A stretch of 9,848 nucleotides of DNA from Spirochaetia bacterium (GCA_026002595.1 BOBW01000062.1:1-9848); one strand, 5' to 3'. Positions 1 through 5,849 are shown, counted from the stretch's first letter. Made by a program: numbers and translations. The notes: generated by a model not told the origin, from the sequence alone.

Positions 1-44
1 TTAATCTGCCGGGTGAGATTAACATCATACTGGTTGTTTGCTAA
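1..44 (+). other. Tail of the preceding cassette, possible CDS 3' end
   Basis: One frame beginning at base 3 is open for 13 codons and ends in TAA at 42-44, which could be the C-terminus of the gene in the cassette cut by the window. The stretch is too short to judge coding character, and another frame stays open into the attC site. The rest up to base 80 shows no clear element except the attC flank. Confidence 0.25.
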
Positions 45-80
45 GAGAGAAGAAACATAGTGGTAAAGCAAAAAAACTGC

Positions 81-252
81 ACATAACATACGGTTTGCGG
101 TTCGGGGCTAAAGCCCCTCCGGGTTCCGTTCGCCTAGGTCAGTCGCTGCGCTCCTTCCCACGGCTCACTCCACCCACATTTTTGTGGCCCTGGTCTTGCT
201 ACGCAAGCCCTTATTCGGGCCACAAAAACGTCGCAAACCTTTCACGTTATGT
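81..252 (+). repeat. attC site 1 (type A)
   Basis: R'' is ACATAAC at 81-87 and R' is GTTATGT at 246-252. The inner boxes are GGTTTGCG (92-99) and CGCAAACC (232-239). Inside are a GGGGC/GCCCC hairpin (104-117) and a 12-bp apical stem pairing 179-190 with 217-228, capped by CTTGC/GCAAG (195-207). R'' belongs to the preceding cassette and R' is the first bases of cassette 1. Confidence 0.9.
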
Positions 253-310
253 GCAATGCGCCCTAAGGCTATAAAAATAATAAAAAAATTAAGAATATTT
301 ATAAAAATGC

Positions 311-339
311 TTGACAAAAGTAAATTTAAACGATACAGT
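311..339 (+). promoter_or_regulatory. Sigma70-type promoter of cassette 1
   Basis: TTGACA at 311-316 is followed after exactly 17 bases by TACAGT at 334-339, in AT-rich surroundings. The leader to the start codon at 400 is about 55 bases and includes a small GCCT/AGGC hairpin (364-375). Confidence 0.65.
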
Positions 340-399
340 GATGATAACGTATGTTTTTTATATGCCTGCGGAGGCTTTAAACACTGCAAAGGAGACGTC

Positions 400-812
400 A
401 TGAAAAAGATGAATTTGGCAAAAATGTTTTTTGTTGGGGTTTTCATTGTTGTCGTATGTGCAGGAATTTATGCGCAGTCGTCAAATAACGAACAGCGAAT
501 TATGGGTACATGGACAGGTAACTTTGATCTTTGGGGTATATACGGCAGAGATGGCTTGACAGTTTTACGGTTGTTTTTAATTCTGATGGTACTGGGAGAT
601 GGGGGCCGGATGGTGAAAATTTTACATATGGAATTTCTTCCAATAAAATAATAATTTATTACAGACGGTTCAATGCGGTGGTTTACGATTATTATTTTTC
701 ATCCAATGGGACATTGTTTCTTTATAAATTGGATTTTGATGCGGCTGCTTCCCAAGAAGCAGGGATGATAATAATTGGGCAGAGTCTATATGCCTTACGG
801 AAAGGAAACTAA
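400..812 (+). pseudogene. Secreted hypothetical protein, frameshifted
   Basis: The ATG at 400 has a good ribosome site, AAAGGAG at 388-394, five bases upstream. The first ~50 residues form a signal peptide (lysine-rich start, hydrophobic core 9-23, probable cleavage after IYA at residue 25) and then the start of a mature domain with RIMGTWTGNF. After about base 550 this frame turns implausible and stops at 651. The frame one base back continues sensibly, with DSFTVVFNSDGTGRWG and then alternating strand-like segments ending at 812 (GQSLYALRKGN). Joined, the two parts give about 137 residues resembling the small beta-barrel or lipocalin-like secreted proteins with GTWTG and F-x-DGTG signatures; this family link is tentative. 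The break looks like loss of one base near 545-560 and could be real decay or a sequencing error. I see no slippery heptamer that would suggest programmed frameshifting. Confidence 0.7.
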
Positions 813-839
813 AAGACAGGCAAACAATTCCGCATTCCT

Positions 840-867
840 CTTTTTACGTCGCTTATGATGTAAAAAG
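840..867. other. AT-rich hairpin after the cassette 1 gene
   Basis: CTTTTTAC (840-847) and GTAAAAAG (860-867) are perfectly complementary around a 12-base loop. The stem is AT-rich and no T-run follows it, so I do not call it a terminator. The remaining bases up to attC 2 hold only the GTACGGGC block seen before several attC sites. Confidence 0.35.
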
Positions 868-914
868 ATTACAGATTAGCAAAATAATGTGATAATGGAG
901 TACGGGCGCACTGC

Positions 915-1081
915 ACATAACATACGCTATACGCTGCGCCGCAGTAGCGGCTTGGCCTACGAAAAAACGCAGTCGGCCTTTGGCCTTTGTGCGTTTTTTC
1001 TCCGGCACATTTTTGTGCCCCTGGAAACCTACGGTTTCCTTATTCGGGGCACAAAAACGTCGTATAGCTTTCACGTTATAC
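915..1081 (+). repeat. attC site 2 (type B)
   Basis: R'' is ACATAAC at 915-921 and R' is GTTATAC at 1075-1081. The inner boxes GCTATACG and CGTATAGC are complementary and differ from the type A boxes at both ends. Internal arms are GCCGC/GCGGC, the A-run/T-run hairpin at 961-1000, and an apical stem GTGCCCC/GGGGCAC. R'' and R' disagree in the linear array because R' comes from cassette 2. Confidence 0.9.
961..1000. terminator. Terminator-like hairpin inside attC 2
   Basis: Six A, CGCA, an inner GGCC/GGCC hairpin (975-985), TGCG and six T form a symmetrical structure. It reads as an intrinsic terminator in both directions. Function is inferred from the shape. Confidence 0.5.
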
Positions 1082-1111
1082 GCAATTTTTTTTACCCCGC
1101 CTTAGTCGTCG

Positions 1112-1133
1112 CAGGCGCCCTTCATGGCGCCTG
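1112..1133. other. GC-rich hairpin at the start of cassette 2
   Basis: CAGGCGCC (1112-1119) pairs perfectly with GGCGCCTG (1126-1133) across the six-base loop CTTCAT, followed by a T-rich stretch. A second small hairpin, AGCGGC/GCCGCT, sits at 1167-1181. Between 1134 and 1290 I see no gene. The first hairpin could stop transcripts entering from cassette 1. Confidence 0.45.
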
Positions 1134-1220
1134 AAATTTTCAGTTTTTTAATAAAGAATTATGTAAAGCGGCTTCGCCGCTAATTGGAATAATACATCAT
1201 GCATAGGAAATAAAAAATAA

Positions 1221-1244
1221 GCCCGGTCTATTATAAAACCGGGC
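1221..1244 (-). terminator. Intrinsic terminator of the lipoprotein gene
   Basis: GCCCGGT (1221-1227) pairs with ACCGGGC (1238-1244). Read on the minus strand, the stem is followed by TTATTTTTTATTT, a T-rich tail, and it lies about 46 bases beyond the stop of the gene at 1291. Confidence 0.75.
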
Positions 1245-1290
1245 CGAGGTGTCATCTGGTAATAGGCCCAAATGCATTGCCTTGTGACTA

Positions 1291-1731
1291 TCAATTACCA
1301 ATACTTTGAGTAATATCGGTTCGCAAGGTTTCTACAGCCCTAGTGTCAAAACCACTTATCCAATATTTCCCATTCGAAGTTTCTGCCTCTACTTTGAGTA
1401 TCAACTGGGTTCGGCTAGGGTTAAAATTACAAATAACACGCACTCTGTACGTTTCAATGGTGTTACCTGTATCGTTCCATTGGTAATTCCATGTCGTACG
1501 TATATACCCAACTTCTGGTTGTAACGTGTCCGAATTAAAGCCATGCCTGTTAAGAATAAAGGAAACTTCACGAAAAGCTCGATCAAAGTCTAGCCCGTCA
1601 CGTAGTAAAACAGTGGTATCACCGGCAGTACCTTTTTGGAAACTTTTTGGAGCACTTGCGCACCCAACAACCGTCATTCCGAATACCAGCACCATTACCA
1701 GCATTCCTCCAAGAAAAACATTCTTCCTCAT
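1291..1731 (-). CDS. Treponeme-type lipoprotein of unknown function
   Basis: The 146-residue product opens with a lipoprotein signal: Arg2 and Lys3, a hydrophobic core (LVMVLVFGMT), and lipobox VVGC with Cys24 as the lipidation site, followed by ASAP. It should be anchored to a membrane by Cys24. The mature part has an alpha-helix-like segment (FDRAFREVSFILNRHGF), then strand-like segments around residues 75-115 and a C-terminal helix (TRAVETLRTDITQSIGN). I do not recognise a named family. It is the only gene in the window on the minus strand, so it reads against the cassette direction and diverges from the XRE gene. It has its own terminator at 1221-1244. A purine-rich stretch (AGGTAGAG) lies just upstream of the ATG. 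Its base composition is less AT-rich than that of most cassette genes here, which suggests a separate origin. Confidence 0.85.
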   Translation of the reverse strand: MRKNVFLGGMLVMVLVFGMTVVGCASAPKSFQKGTAGDTTVLLRDGLDFDRAFREVSFILNRHGFNSDTLQPEVGYIRTTWNYQWNDTGNTIETYRVRVICNFNPSRTQLILKVEAETSNGKYWISGFDTRAVETLRTDITQSIGN

Positions 1732-1781
1732 TTCACTCTACCTTTACGTTTAAAGTCCGCATGACTTTTGTATATATCCAC

Positions 1782-1794
1782 CGGGCAACGCCCG
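1782..1794. other. Small GC hairpin between divergent genes
   Basis: CGGGC and GCCCG flank AAC in the spacer between the minus-strand lipoprotein gene and the XRE gene. On the minus strand it would lie in the lipoprotein leader or promoter region. Function unknown. Confidence 0.35.
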
Positions 1795-1837
1795 TCTGGG
1801 AGCCAATATTGTAGAATCCCACAATTTCTAACCTTTG

Positions 1838-1855
1838 TGTATGAAATTTCATACA
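1838..1855. promoter_or_regulatory. Perfect 18-bp palindrome, candidate operator
   Basis: TGTATGAAATTTCATACA is perfectly self-complementary. It lies in the divergent spacer upstream of the XRE-type regulator. A looser repeat, ATTGT (1808-1812) and ACAAT (1821-1825), lies just before it. XRE-family proteins usually bind such dyads as dimers and control their own genes, so this is a plausible operator; binding is inferred. Confidence 0.5.
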
Positions 1856-1941
1856 TTTTCAGTCTTTGGCCGTGGAATTTTGGGGTGTCTATATCTCTTG
1901 ACCCCTCATATTGTTAATATTTTACAATCTATATTATTACG

Positions 1942-1971
1942 TGTCAATACTTTAATGCTCCTTTGTATGAT
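1942..1971 (+). promoter_or_regulatory. Possible promoter of the XRE gene
   Basis: TGTCAA (1942-1947) and TATGAT (1966-1971) are separated by 18 bases. If used, transcription would start only a few bases before the ATG at 1982. The -35 match is weak. Confidence 0.35.
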
Positions 1972-1981
1972 TATTTTAAAT

Positions 1982-2314
1982 ATGAAGGTGAAAAAGTCGG
2001 ATTTACGTCAAATTTTGGCCGTAAATCTCAAAACACAACGTAATATGCTCGGTCTTTCACAGGAAAAGTTGGCGGAAATGGCGAGTTTGTCATGGCAGAC
2101 CGTAAATAGCATTGAATGTCAGCGGACATGGGTTAGCGATAATACACTTGAAAATCTTGCGGAAGCCCTCAAAATTGAGACTTTTCAATTATTATTGCCA
2201 ATAGAAACCGTTCAGCCTTCGGCTATTAGTTCCAATGAAGCCCTAAGGAAGCTCAACAAGGTTAAACGGGCATTTGACGATTCATTCAATGAAATCTTGA
2301 ATTCGGTTAAATAA
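1982..2314 (+). CDS. XRE-family helix-turn-helix transcriptional regulator
   Basis: The 110-residue product is essentially one Cro/C1-type DNA-binding domain at residues 8-70. Helices 2 and 3 are visible as SQEKLAEMA (26-34) and SWQTVNSIE (37-45), and the domain ends with ENLAEALKI. A short C-terminal tail with a basic helix (ALRKLNKVKRAFDDSF) follows. The frame is open back to a TTG at 1835, but those codons give a non-conserved hydrophobic stretch across the intergenic palindrome. I therefore start at the ATG at 1982, where the typical KVKKSDLRQIL opening begins; an in-frame ATG at 1967 is also possible. No Shine-Dalgarno is evident. Its position between a divergent lipoprotein gene and a toxin-antitoxin pair in the same cassette suggests local regulation, possibly through the palindrome at 1838-1855. 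Confidence 0.85.
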   Translation: MKVKKSDLRQILAVNLKTQRNMLGLSQEKLAEMASLSWQTVNSIECQRTWVSDNTLENLAEALKIETFQLLLPIETVQPSAISSNEALRKLNKVKRAFDDSFNEILNSVK

Positions 2315-2331
2315 ACCCCATCCCGTCTCCC

Positions 2332-2360
2332 TTGTTTCATTTGCAATACAATTGTATACT
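2332..2360 (+). promoter_or_regulatory. Promoter of the toxin-antitoxin operon with overlapping dyad
   Basis: TTGTTT (2332-2337) and TATACT (2355-2360) are 17 bases apart. The 12-bp perfect palindrome ATACAATTGTAT (2346-2357) overlaps the -10 box, the usual place for an antitoxin or toxin-antitoxin complex to repress its own operon. Confidence 0.5.
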
Positions 2361-2389
2361 ATAAAATAGTAATGGCTCAGGAGGGTACT

Positions 2390-2635
2390 ATGCTGGCATT
2401 TCAAGGTTATTTTCAGTCGGGACGGTTTGTAACCGATACCCCTGTTCAAATCCCCGAAAGAAAGAAAACCATCGTCACGGTATTAGATGAGAACGTGGAC
2501 GAGGCCAGGGAACGAAAAGCGTATCAAATGTTATGGGACGAAATAATAGATGAAATAGAAAACTCCGATGAAATGCTTGAAGGTGAGCCGGAACGATTAC
2601 ACTTCAGAAGTCCGGAAGAGATAGAAGCTCTATGA
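2390..2635 (+). CDS. Type II antitoxin, VapB-like partner of the PIN toxin
   Basis: The 81-residue acidic protein should neutralise the toxin encoded directly downstream and help repress the operon. I chose the ATG at 2390 over the in-frame ATG at 2372 because AGGAGGG (2379-2385) ends four bases before it, which would place the ribosome site inside the longer version. Residues 1-35 (MLAFQGYFQSGRF, then KKTIVTVLDE) form a strand-rich N-terminal half like other small antitoxins beginning with a GYF or GYY strand. Residues 38-62 form a charged helix (ERKAYQMLWDEIIDEI), and the C-terminus ends FRSPEEIEAL, typical of a toxin-binding tail. Its TGA overlaps the toxin ATG by four bases (ATGA). Family naming is by context; the exact antitoxin class is uncertain. 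Confidence 0.8.
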   Translation: MLAFQGYFQSGRFVTDTPVQIPERKKTIVTVLDENVDEARERKAYQMLWDEIIDEIENSDEMLEGEPERLHFRSPEEIEAL

Positions 2636-3036
2636 CAACCTACGCTCTTGATACTAATATCGTTTCCTATTTTCTCAAAAAGGACGCAGTAATTGTCGCA
2701 CGGATGCGGCTGGAAAACAGCAAGGGAAACCAATTTGTCATTCCCCCAACGGTTTATTTTGAAATCAATAATTGGCTTTTGAGAAACAATTCAAAAAACA
2801 AGATGGCAACATTTGAGAAAATGTATTTTGCTCAAGGTATTGGTGTTATTGATAAAATTGTTTTGGACATTGCTTCAACGGTAAAGTTAAAAATGCAAAA
2901 ACAGGGTCAGGGTATTGAGGATGATGATCTGTTCATTGCGGCCTATTGTATGAAGCATAACTTGCCTCTTGTTACCAATAATATAGATCATTTTAAAAAT
3001 GTAGAAGGTTTAAATATTTTAAATTGGGTTAAATAG
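2632..3036 (+). CDS. vapC: PIN-domain ribonuclease toxin, VapC family
   Basis: The 134-residue protein is a complete PIN domain, the metal-dependent RNase fold of VapC toxins that usually cut tRNA or rRNA. The acidic residues fall where expected: Asp7 in ALDTNIVSYF, Glu44 in VYFEINNWLL, Asp99 in EDDDLFIAAYC and Asp119 in VTNNIDHF. The C-terminus, GLNILNWVK, matches the usual ending of the family. Length is normal for VapC. It is translationally coupled to the antitoxin through the ATGA overlap. Carriage in a cassette fits the known frequency of toxin-antitoxin modules in chromosomal integrons, where they may limit cassette loss. The RNA target cannot be told from sequence. Confidence 0.92.
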   Translation: MTTYALDTNIVSYFLKKDAVIVARMRLENSKGNQFVIPPTVYFEINNWLLRNNSKNKMATFEKMYFAQGIGVIDKIVLDIASTVKLKMQKQGQGIEDDDLFIAAYCMKHNLPLVTNNIDHFKNVEGLNILNWVK

Positions 3037-3118
3037 ATAGTGTTATTTTAGTAATGGTATAAATGGATAGTAGATAAAATAATATGGTATAAAAAATAGA
3101 ATAAGAGCATTAGTGTAA

Positions 3119-3146
3119 CGGTCCCTGCCATCCATGGCAGGGACCG
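3119..3146. other. Strong hairpin at the end of cassette 2
   Basis: CGGTCCCTGCC (3119-3129) pairs perfectly over 11 bp with GGCAGGGACCG (3136-3146) across the loop ATCCAT. No T-run follows on either strand. The hairpin at 3376-3399 has the same geometry. The stretch between the vapC stop and this hairpin is AT-rich with no gene. Confidence 0.55.
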
Positions 3147-3174
3147 AGTTATGAAGAGGGGTAAAAAAAACTGC

Positions 3175-3346
3175 GTATAACATACGGTTTGCGGTTCGGG
3201 GCTAAAGCCCCTCCGGGTTCCATTCGCCTAGGTCAGTCGCTGCGCTCCTTCCCACGGCTCATTCCACCCACATTTTGCCCGCCCTGCAAATGCTTCGCAT
3301 TTGCTTATTCGGGCGGCCAAAACGTCGCAAACCTTTTACGTTAGGC
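3175..3346 (+). repeat. attC site 3 (type A)
   Basis: R'' is GTATAAC at 3175-3181 and R' is GTTAGGC at 3340-3346. These do not match each other, because R' belongs to cassette 3, whose own attC opens with GCCTAAC. L boxes are GGTTTGCG and CGCAAACC. The apical arm is CCCGCCC against GGGCGG with one flaw, capped by CAAATGC/GCATTTG. Confidence 0.9.
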
Positions 3347-3375
3347 GAAATTTTTCCCGAACTTATTTAAGAAGA

Positions 3376-3399
3376 TGCACCGCCATCCTTGGCGGTGCA
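3376..3399. other. Hairpin in the cassette 3 leader
   Basis: TGCACCGCC (3376-3384) and GGCGGTGCA (3391-3399) pair over nine bases around the loop ATCCTT. It sits between the cassette entry point and the promoter at 3410, a position where it could block incoming transcription, although there is no T-run. Confidence 0.5.
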
Positions 3400-3409
3400 A
3401 AGAAACGGC

Positions 3410-3441
3410 TTGACAATATTTTAAAAGTATGTGAATATATT
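3410..3441 (+). promoter_or_regulatory. Promoter of cassette 3
   Basis: TTGACA at 3410-3415 is a perfect -35 box. The -10 is less clear: GAATAT (3433-3438) has 17-base spacing and TATATT (3436-3441) has 20. Confidence 0.5.
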
Positions 3442-3455
3442 GAGAAGGAGTTTTT

Positions 3456-3983
3456 ATGGAATACGATTTTATGGGACAATTAACATTCAAGGATTATGTG
3501 CAATTTAATAAGATACATATAAAAAAGACATTTATAGGGAAATTTCGAATAATTGTTTATGTGGGTCTAATAGTATTTGTTATAATATCAGAATGGTCTG
3601 ATATAAAATTTCTATGGGAAAATGATCCTTTAAAATTACTCTCCGTATTTCTACTGCCATTGATCATAACATTCGGAATTATTTTGTTAATAAATAATTT
3701 TGTAACGCCATTGATATATAAACGGCATTATAAATCAAATAGTACCGGAAATGAAATAAAACATTTTAAGATAACACAAGAAACAATTTCAATAAACGGC
3801 GATAGTGAAAATCGGACATTAACAAAAGAAAAAATAAATAGAATACTATTTGATAAAGATTCTATATATATTTATACAGCATTAACTGCGGGGCATGTTA
3901 TAAAGAAACACTATCTAAATAACGAAAATGAATTTAATGAATTGGTAAAATTCATTAAGGAGAATTATATGAAAACAAAATAA
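3456..3983 (+). CDS. YcxB-like two-helix membrane protein
   Basis: The 175-residue protein starts at an ATG placed five bases after AAGGAG (3445-3450). The order is a short N-terminal segment (GQLTFKDYVQFNKIH), a first membrane helix at about 31-46, a second at about 61-86, and a cytoplasmic-looking C-terminal domain. That domain has the pattern FKITQETISING, then LTKEKINRILFDKDSIYIYTA, and ends with a helix FNELVKFIKENY. This layout matches YcxB-like proteins, whose C-terminal domain resembles a small PH-like beta sandwich; the biochemical role of the family is unknown. The gene is alone in its cassette and has its own promoter. The link to YcxB is by topology and motif memory, not by search. 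Confidence 0.72.
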   Translation: MEYDFMGQLTFKDYVQFNKIHIKKTFIGKFRIIVYVGLIVFVIISEWSDIKFLWENDPLKLLSVFLLPLIITFGIILLINNFVTPLIYKRHYKSNSTGNEIKHFKITQETISINGDSENRTLTKEKINRILFDKDSIYIYTALTAGHVIKKHYLNNENEFNELVKFIKENYMKTK

Positions 3984-3986
3984 AGA

Positions 3987-4023
3987 GCCCGCCGCGCATC
4001 CGTGCACGGCGCTTCGTAGCGGG
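3987..4023. other. Imperfect hairpin between the gene and attC 4
   Basis: CCCGC (3988-3992) can pair with GCGGG (4019-4023), with partial pairing inside and a CCGTGCACGG palindrome at 4000-4009. The core CATCCGTG resembles the loops at 3119-3146 and 3376-3399. A possible relative of those hairpins; weak. Confidence 0.35.
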
Positions 4024-4032
4024 AAAAACTTC

Positions 4033-4201
4033 GCCTAACATACGCTATACGCTGCGCCGCAGTAGCGGCTTGGCCTACGAAAAAACGCAGTCGGCCTTTG
4101 GCCTTTGTGCGTTTTTTCTCCGGCACATTTTTGCGGTTGCTGGAAACCTGCGGTTTCCTTTATCGCAACCGCAAAAACGTCGTATAGCTTTCACGTTATG
4201 T
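4033..4201 (+). repeat. attC site 4 (type B)
   Basis: R'' is GCCTAAC at 4033-4039 and R' is GTTATGT at 4195-4201. L boxes are GCTATACG and CGTATAGC. The apical stem is GCGGTTGC against GCAACCGC, with a GGAAACC/GGTTTCC cap. Confidence 0.9.
4079..4118. terminator. Terminator-like hairpin inside attC 4
   Basis: Six A, CGCA, inner GGCC/GGCC, TGCG and six T. It would end transcripts from cassette 3 before they reach cassette 4; inferred from structure. Confidence 0.5.
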
Positions 4202-4257
4202 GCAATGTGCCCTAAGATTTGTAGGAAAATTATGTAAATAATAATATAAAACGGTTG

Positions 4258-4286
4258 TTGACAAAATAAGAATAAGTGTATAATAA
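4258..4286 (+). promoter_or_regulatory. Promoter of cassette 4
   Basis: TTGACA (4258-4263) is followed by a perfect TATAAT (4279-4284) with a short 15-base spacer. TAATAA (4281-4286) gives 17. GGAGG for translation lies at 4301-4305. Confidence 0.65.
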
Positions 4287-4316
4287 TAGTTACATATTTA
4301 GGAGGAATCAGAGCGA

Positions 4317-5060
4317 ATGGACTCAAATGAAATAAGTTTTGAAGAATTTTTTTATCCATTTAGTTGGAAAAGGCCCTTGGTATATGTTATTCTCTGTGTT
4401 GCAATAGGTCTTTATATTTATCTCTTTTTTATTCATCATGACACTGAGGTTTTTGGTGTGATGGAGCGATCAAAAAGGTCAAAACTTTTAGCAGTATTTG
4501 TTACAATGACACTTGTTTTTTTTAGTTTTCGCCTCTCTCATTTTGTAGAGTCGATTGAATCACTTTTTCTCCGAGGCCTATTATTGTTAGGGACTTTTTT
4601 CCTTATAACGATATTTATAACATTTAACGAATGGAGATACAATACATATGATACTCATGAATTGCGTACCTATGTGCGGGTATTCCCTTTCAAAAGCAGT
4701 CCTTATTTTGATATAACAAAACAATTTGTATACAGTAATATCAAGGCTATTACATCTAGCCCCGGTAACGACACAGGTGCATTATATTTTAAATTTAATG
4801 ATGGACGGCAGATAAGTTTGGATGTAAACAGTATTCCCATGAAATCAAAACATATGTTCTATCAAACATTATACAAAGAATGTGATTGGCTTCGAGATGA
4901 TATTGTAAGAGAAGTTGGGTCTATTGAAAAAATAGAAAAATATGCTGAGGGGGAAAATGAAGAAACGATGTCTGATTTATTTTTTCTTCTTTTTGACATT
5001 TTTGCTTCCCTTGTGGAATGTATATGTTTAATATTATACACATTAAAAATTAAAATATAA
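4317..5060 (+). CDS. Four-helix membrane protein of unknown function
   Basis: The 247-residue product starts at an ATG 11 bases after GGAGG (4301-4305), a slightly long but usable spacing. Hydrophobic segments lie at about 20-39, 56-72, 84-104 and 220-241. Between the third and fourth is a soluble stretch of about 115 residues with strand-like segments (YFDITKQFVYSNIKAIT, then GALYFKFNDGRQISLDVNSIPM) followed by a helix with many charges. That pattern recalls membrane proteins carrying a PH-like domain, as in cassettes 3 and 7, but I cannot assign a family. It is the largest single gene in the array, and its stop is 22 bases before attC 5. Transcribed from its own promoter. Confidence 0.8.
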   Translation: MDSNEISFEEFFYPFSWKRPLVYVILCVAIGLYIYLFFIHHDTEVFGVMERSKRSKLLAVFVTMTLVFFSFRLSHFVESIESLFLRGLLLLGTFFLITIFITFNEWRYNTYDTHELRTYVRVFPFKSSPYFDITKQFVYSNIKAITSSPGNDTGALYFKFNDGRQISLDVNSIPMKSKHMFYQTLYKECDWLRDDIVREVGSIEKIEKYAEGENEETMSDLFFLLFDIFASLVECICLILYTLKIKI

Positions 5061-5082
5061 TAATGGGGTACGGGCACACTGC

Positions 5083-5251
5083 ACATAACATACGCTATAC
5101 GCTGCGCCGCAGTAGCGGCTTGGCCTACGAAAAAACGCAGTCGGCCTATGGCCTTTGTGCGTTTTTTCTCCGGCACATTTTTGCAGTTGCTGGAAACCTA
5201 CGGTTTCCTTTATCGCAACCGCAAAAACGTCGTATAGCTTTCACGTTATAT
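5083..5251 (+). repeat. attC site 5 (type B)
   Basis: R'' is ACATAAC at 5083-5089 and R' is GTTATAT at 5245-5251. L boxes are GCTATACG and CGTATAGC. The apical arm GCAGTTGC against GCAACCGC has one A-C mismatch on the top strand, which becomes a G-T wobble on the bottom strand. Confidence 0.9.
5129..5168. terminator. Terminator-like hairpin inside attC 5
   Basis: Same design as in attC 2 and 4: six A, CGCA, an inner GGCC pair with one loop change, TGCG and six T. Confidence 0.5.
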
Positions 5252-5290
5252 GACATGGGGGCTAAACTGGTTGGAAATTATAAAAAACAA

Positions 5291-5319
5291 TTGACAAAAT
5301 AAAATATATCAATTATCCT
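5291..5319 (+). promoter_or_regulatory. Promoter of cassette 5 (leaderless)
   Basis: TTGACA (5291-5296) and TATCCT (5314-5319) are 17 bases apart. The start codon begins at 5328, eight bases past the -10, so the mRNA should begin almost at the ATG. Confidence 0.65.
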
Positions 5320-5327
5320 ATATTTAA

Positions 5328-5786
5328 ATGGATGCCAAATTGTTTGGGAAAAAACCAAAAGAACCGATAAAATATATATTTGAAGATATAATTAATAAAA
5401 AAAGTGTCTTTTATAAAGGCGGTAATCTTATATTCTTTGGTGATATTTTTGGTGGGCGTTACGGCGAAAATATTCTTCAAATAATTGACTTCAAATATGA
5501 TAAAACACAAGAAGAACTATGCATTCATTTCAATTTAGGGGAAATTTGTACTATAACTAATCCTAAAGATATAATATATACAGATGCATTTATTATAAAT
5601 GATGCTTCCAGGATAATTTGGGAATATTATTATTATGGCAAGGAAAAAACAGTTGAAAATCTTAATAAATGTGTATATGATAAAATAGATACGGGAACAG
5701 TTTCGAAGATAGAATATGGTAATTTAGCACCAGCAAATAATAAAGTAACTTTTGATACAAAAGAACCGGCGTTCCAATTTTGTTAA
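5328..5786 (+). CDS. Soluble hypothetical protein
   Basis: The 152-residue product has no signal peptide or membrane helix and should be cytoplasmic. I do not recognise it with confidence. Visible features are a lysine-rich N-terminus, alternating strand-like segments (KSVFYKGGNLIFFGDIF, then LCIHFNLGEICTITNP) and a notable central motif, RIIWEYYYYGKEKTVENL at about 95-112. Tryptophan, glutamate, an aromatic run and Gly-Lys followed by a helix look like a conserved signature of some small protein family. It could be an immunity or accessory protein, but nothing here proves that. No ribosome site precedes the ATG. The promoter spacing implies leaderless translation. Confidence 0.75.
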   Translation: MDAKLFGKKPKEPIKYIFEDIINKKSVFYKGGNLIFFGDIFGGRYGENILQIIDFKYDKTQEELCIHFNLGEICTITNPKDIIYTDAFIINDASRIIWEYYYYGKEKTVENLNKCVYDKIDTGTVSKIEYGNLAPANNKVTFDTKEPAFQFC

Positions 5787-5849
5787 ATTTATATATTTTT
5801 ATAATGAATTAATAAATAATGGAATAAAAATGGGGTACGCCCCCACGTC

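Larger units (their letters stand above)
247..1075 (+). mobile_element. Gene cassette 1
   Basis: The start, read from the preceding G at 246 (GTTATGTGCAATGCGCCC), pairs at 17 of 18 positions with GGGCGCACTGCACATAAC before and in attC 2. The single mismatch is at position 11. The cassette holds one promoter and one frameshifted gene for a secreted protein. Confidence 0.88.
1076..3340 (+). mobile_element. Gene cassette 2 (four genes)
   Basis: The start, read from G1075 (GTTATACGCAA, eight T, ACCCC), pairs at 23 of 24 positions with GGGGT, eight A, CTGCGTATAAC before and in attC 3. This match between ends 2.2 kb apart shows that the whole segment is a single cassette. It holds a minus-strand lipoprotein gene, an XRE regulator and a toxin-antitoxin pair, and it is about three times the length of most others here. 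Confidence 0.88.
3341..4195 (+). mobile_element. Gene cassette 3
   Basis: The start, read from G3340 (GTTAGGCGAAATTTTTCCCG), pairs at 19 of 20 positions with CGGGAAAAACTTCGCCTAAC at attC 4. The mismatch is again at position 11. This is the only cassette with the textbook core GTTAGGC/GCCTAAC. It carries one membrane-protein gene. Confidence 0.9.
4196..5245 (+). mobile_element. Gene cassette 4
   Basis: The start, read from G4195 (GTTATGTGCAATGTGCCC), pairs at 17 of 18 positions with GGGCACACTGCACATAAC at attC 5, with the mismatch at position 11. One membrane-protein gene. Confidence 0.88.

Noticed and set aside
38..274. Open frames running through attC sites on both strands, such as 38-274, 853-1074, 889-1134, 4862-5176, 5063-5302, 5752-6039, 7249-7467, 7924-8202 and 8738-9010
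   Set aside because: They translate the repeated palindromes themselves, giving near-identical peptides (ITYGLRFGAKAPP or IRYTLRRSSGLAYEKTQSA) at each site. They lack ribosome sites and would be false genes.
184..399. Upstream extension of the cassette 1 gene to 184
   Set aside because: It would start inside attC 1 and cross the promoter. The ATG at 400 has a proper ribosome site and begins a signal peptide.
1306..1753. Plus-strand frames opposite the lipoprotein gene (1306-1524, 1526-1753)
   Set aside because: They are shadows of the minus-strand gene, which has a signal peptide, lipobox and terminator.
1835..1981. TTG start at 1835 for the XRE regulator
   Set aside because: The added residues are hydrophobic, cross the 18-bp palindrome and a promoter-like segment, and precede the typical start of the DNA-binding domain.
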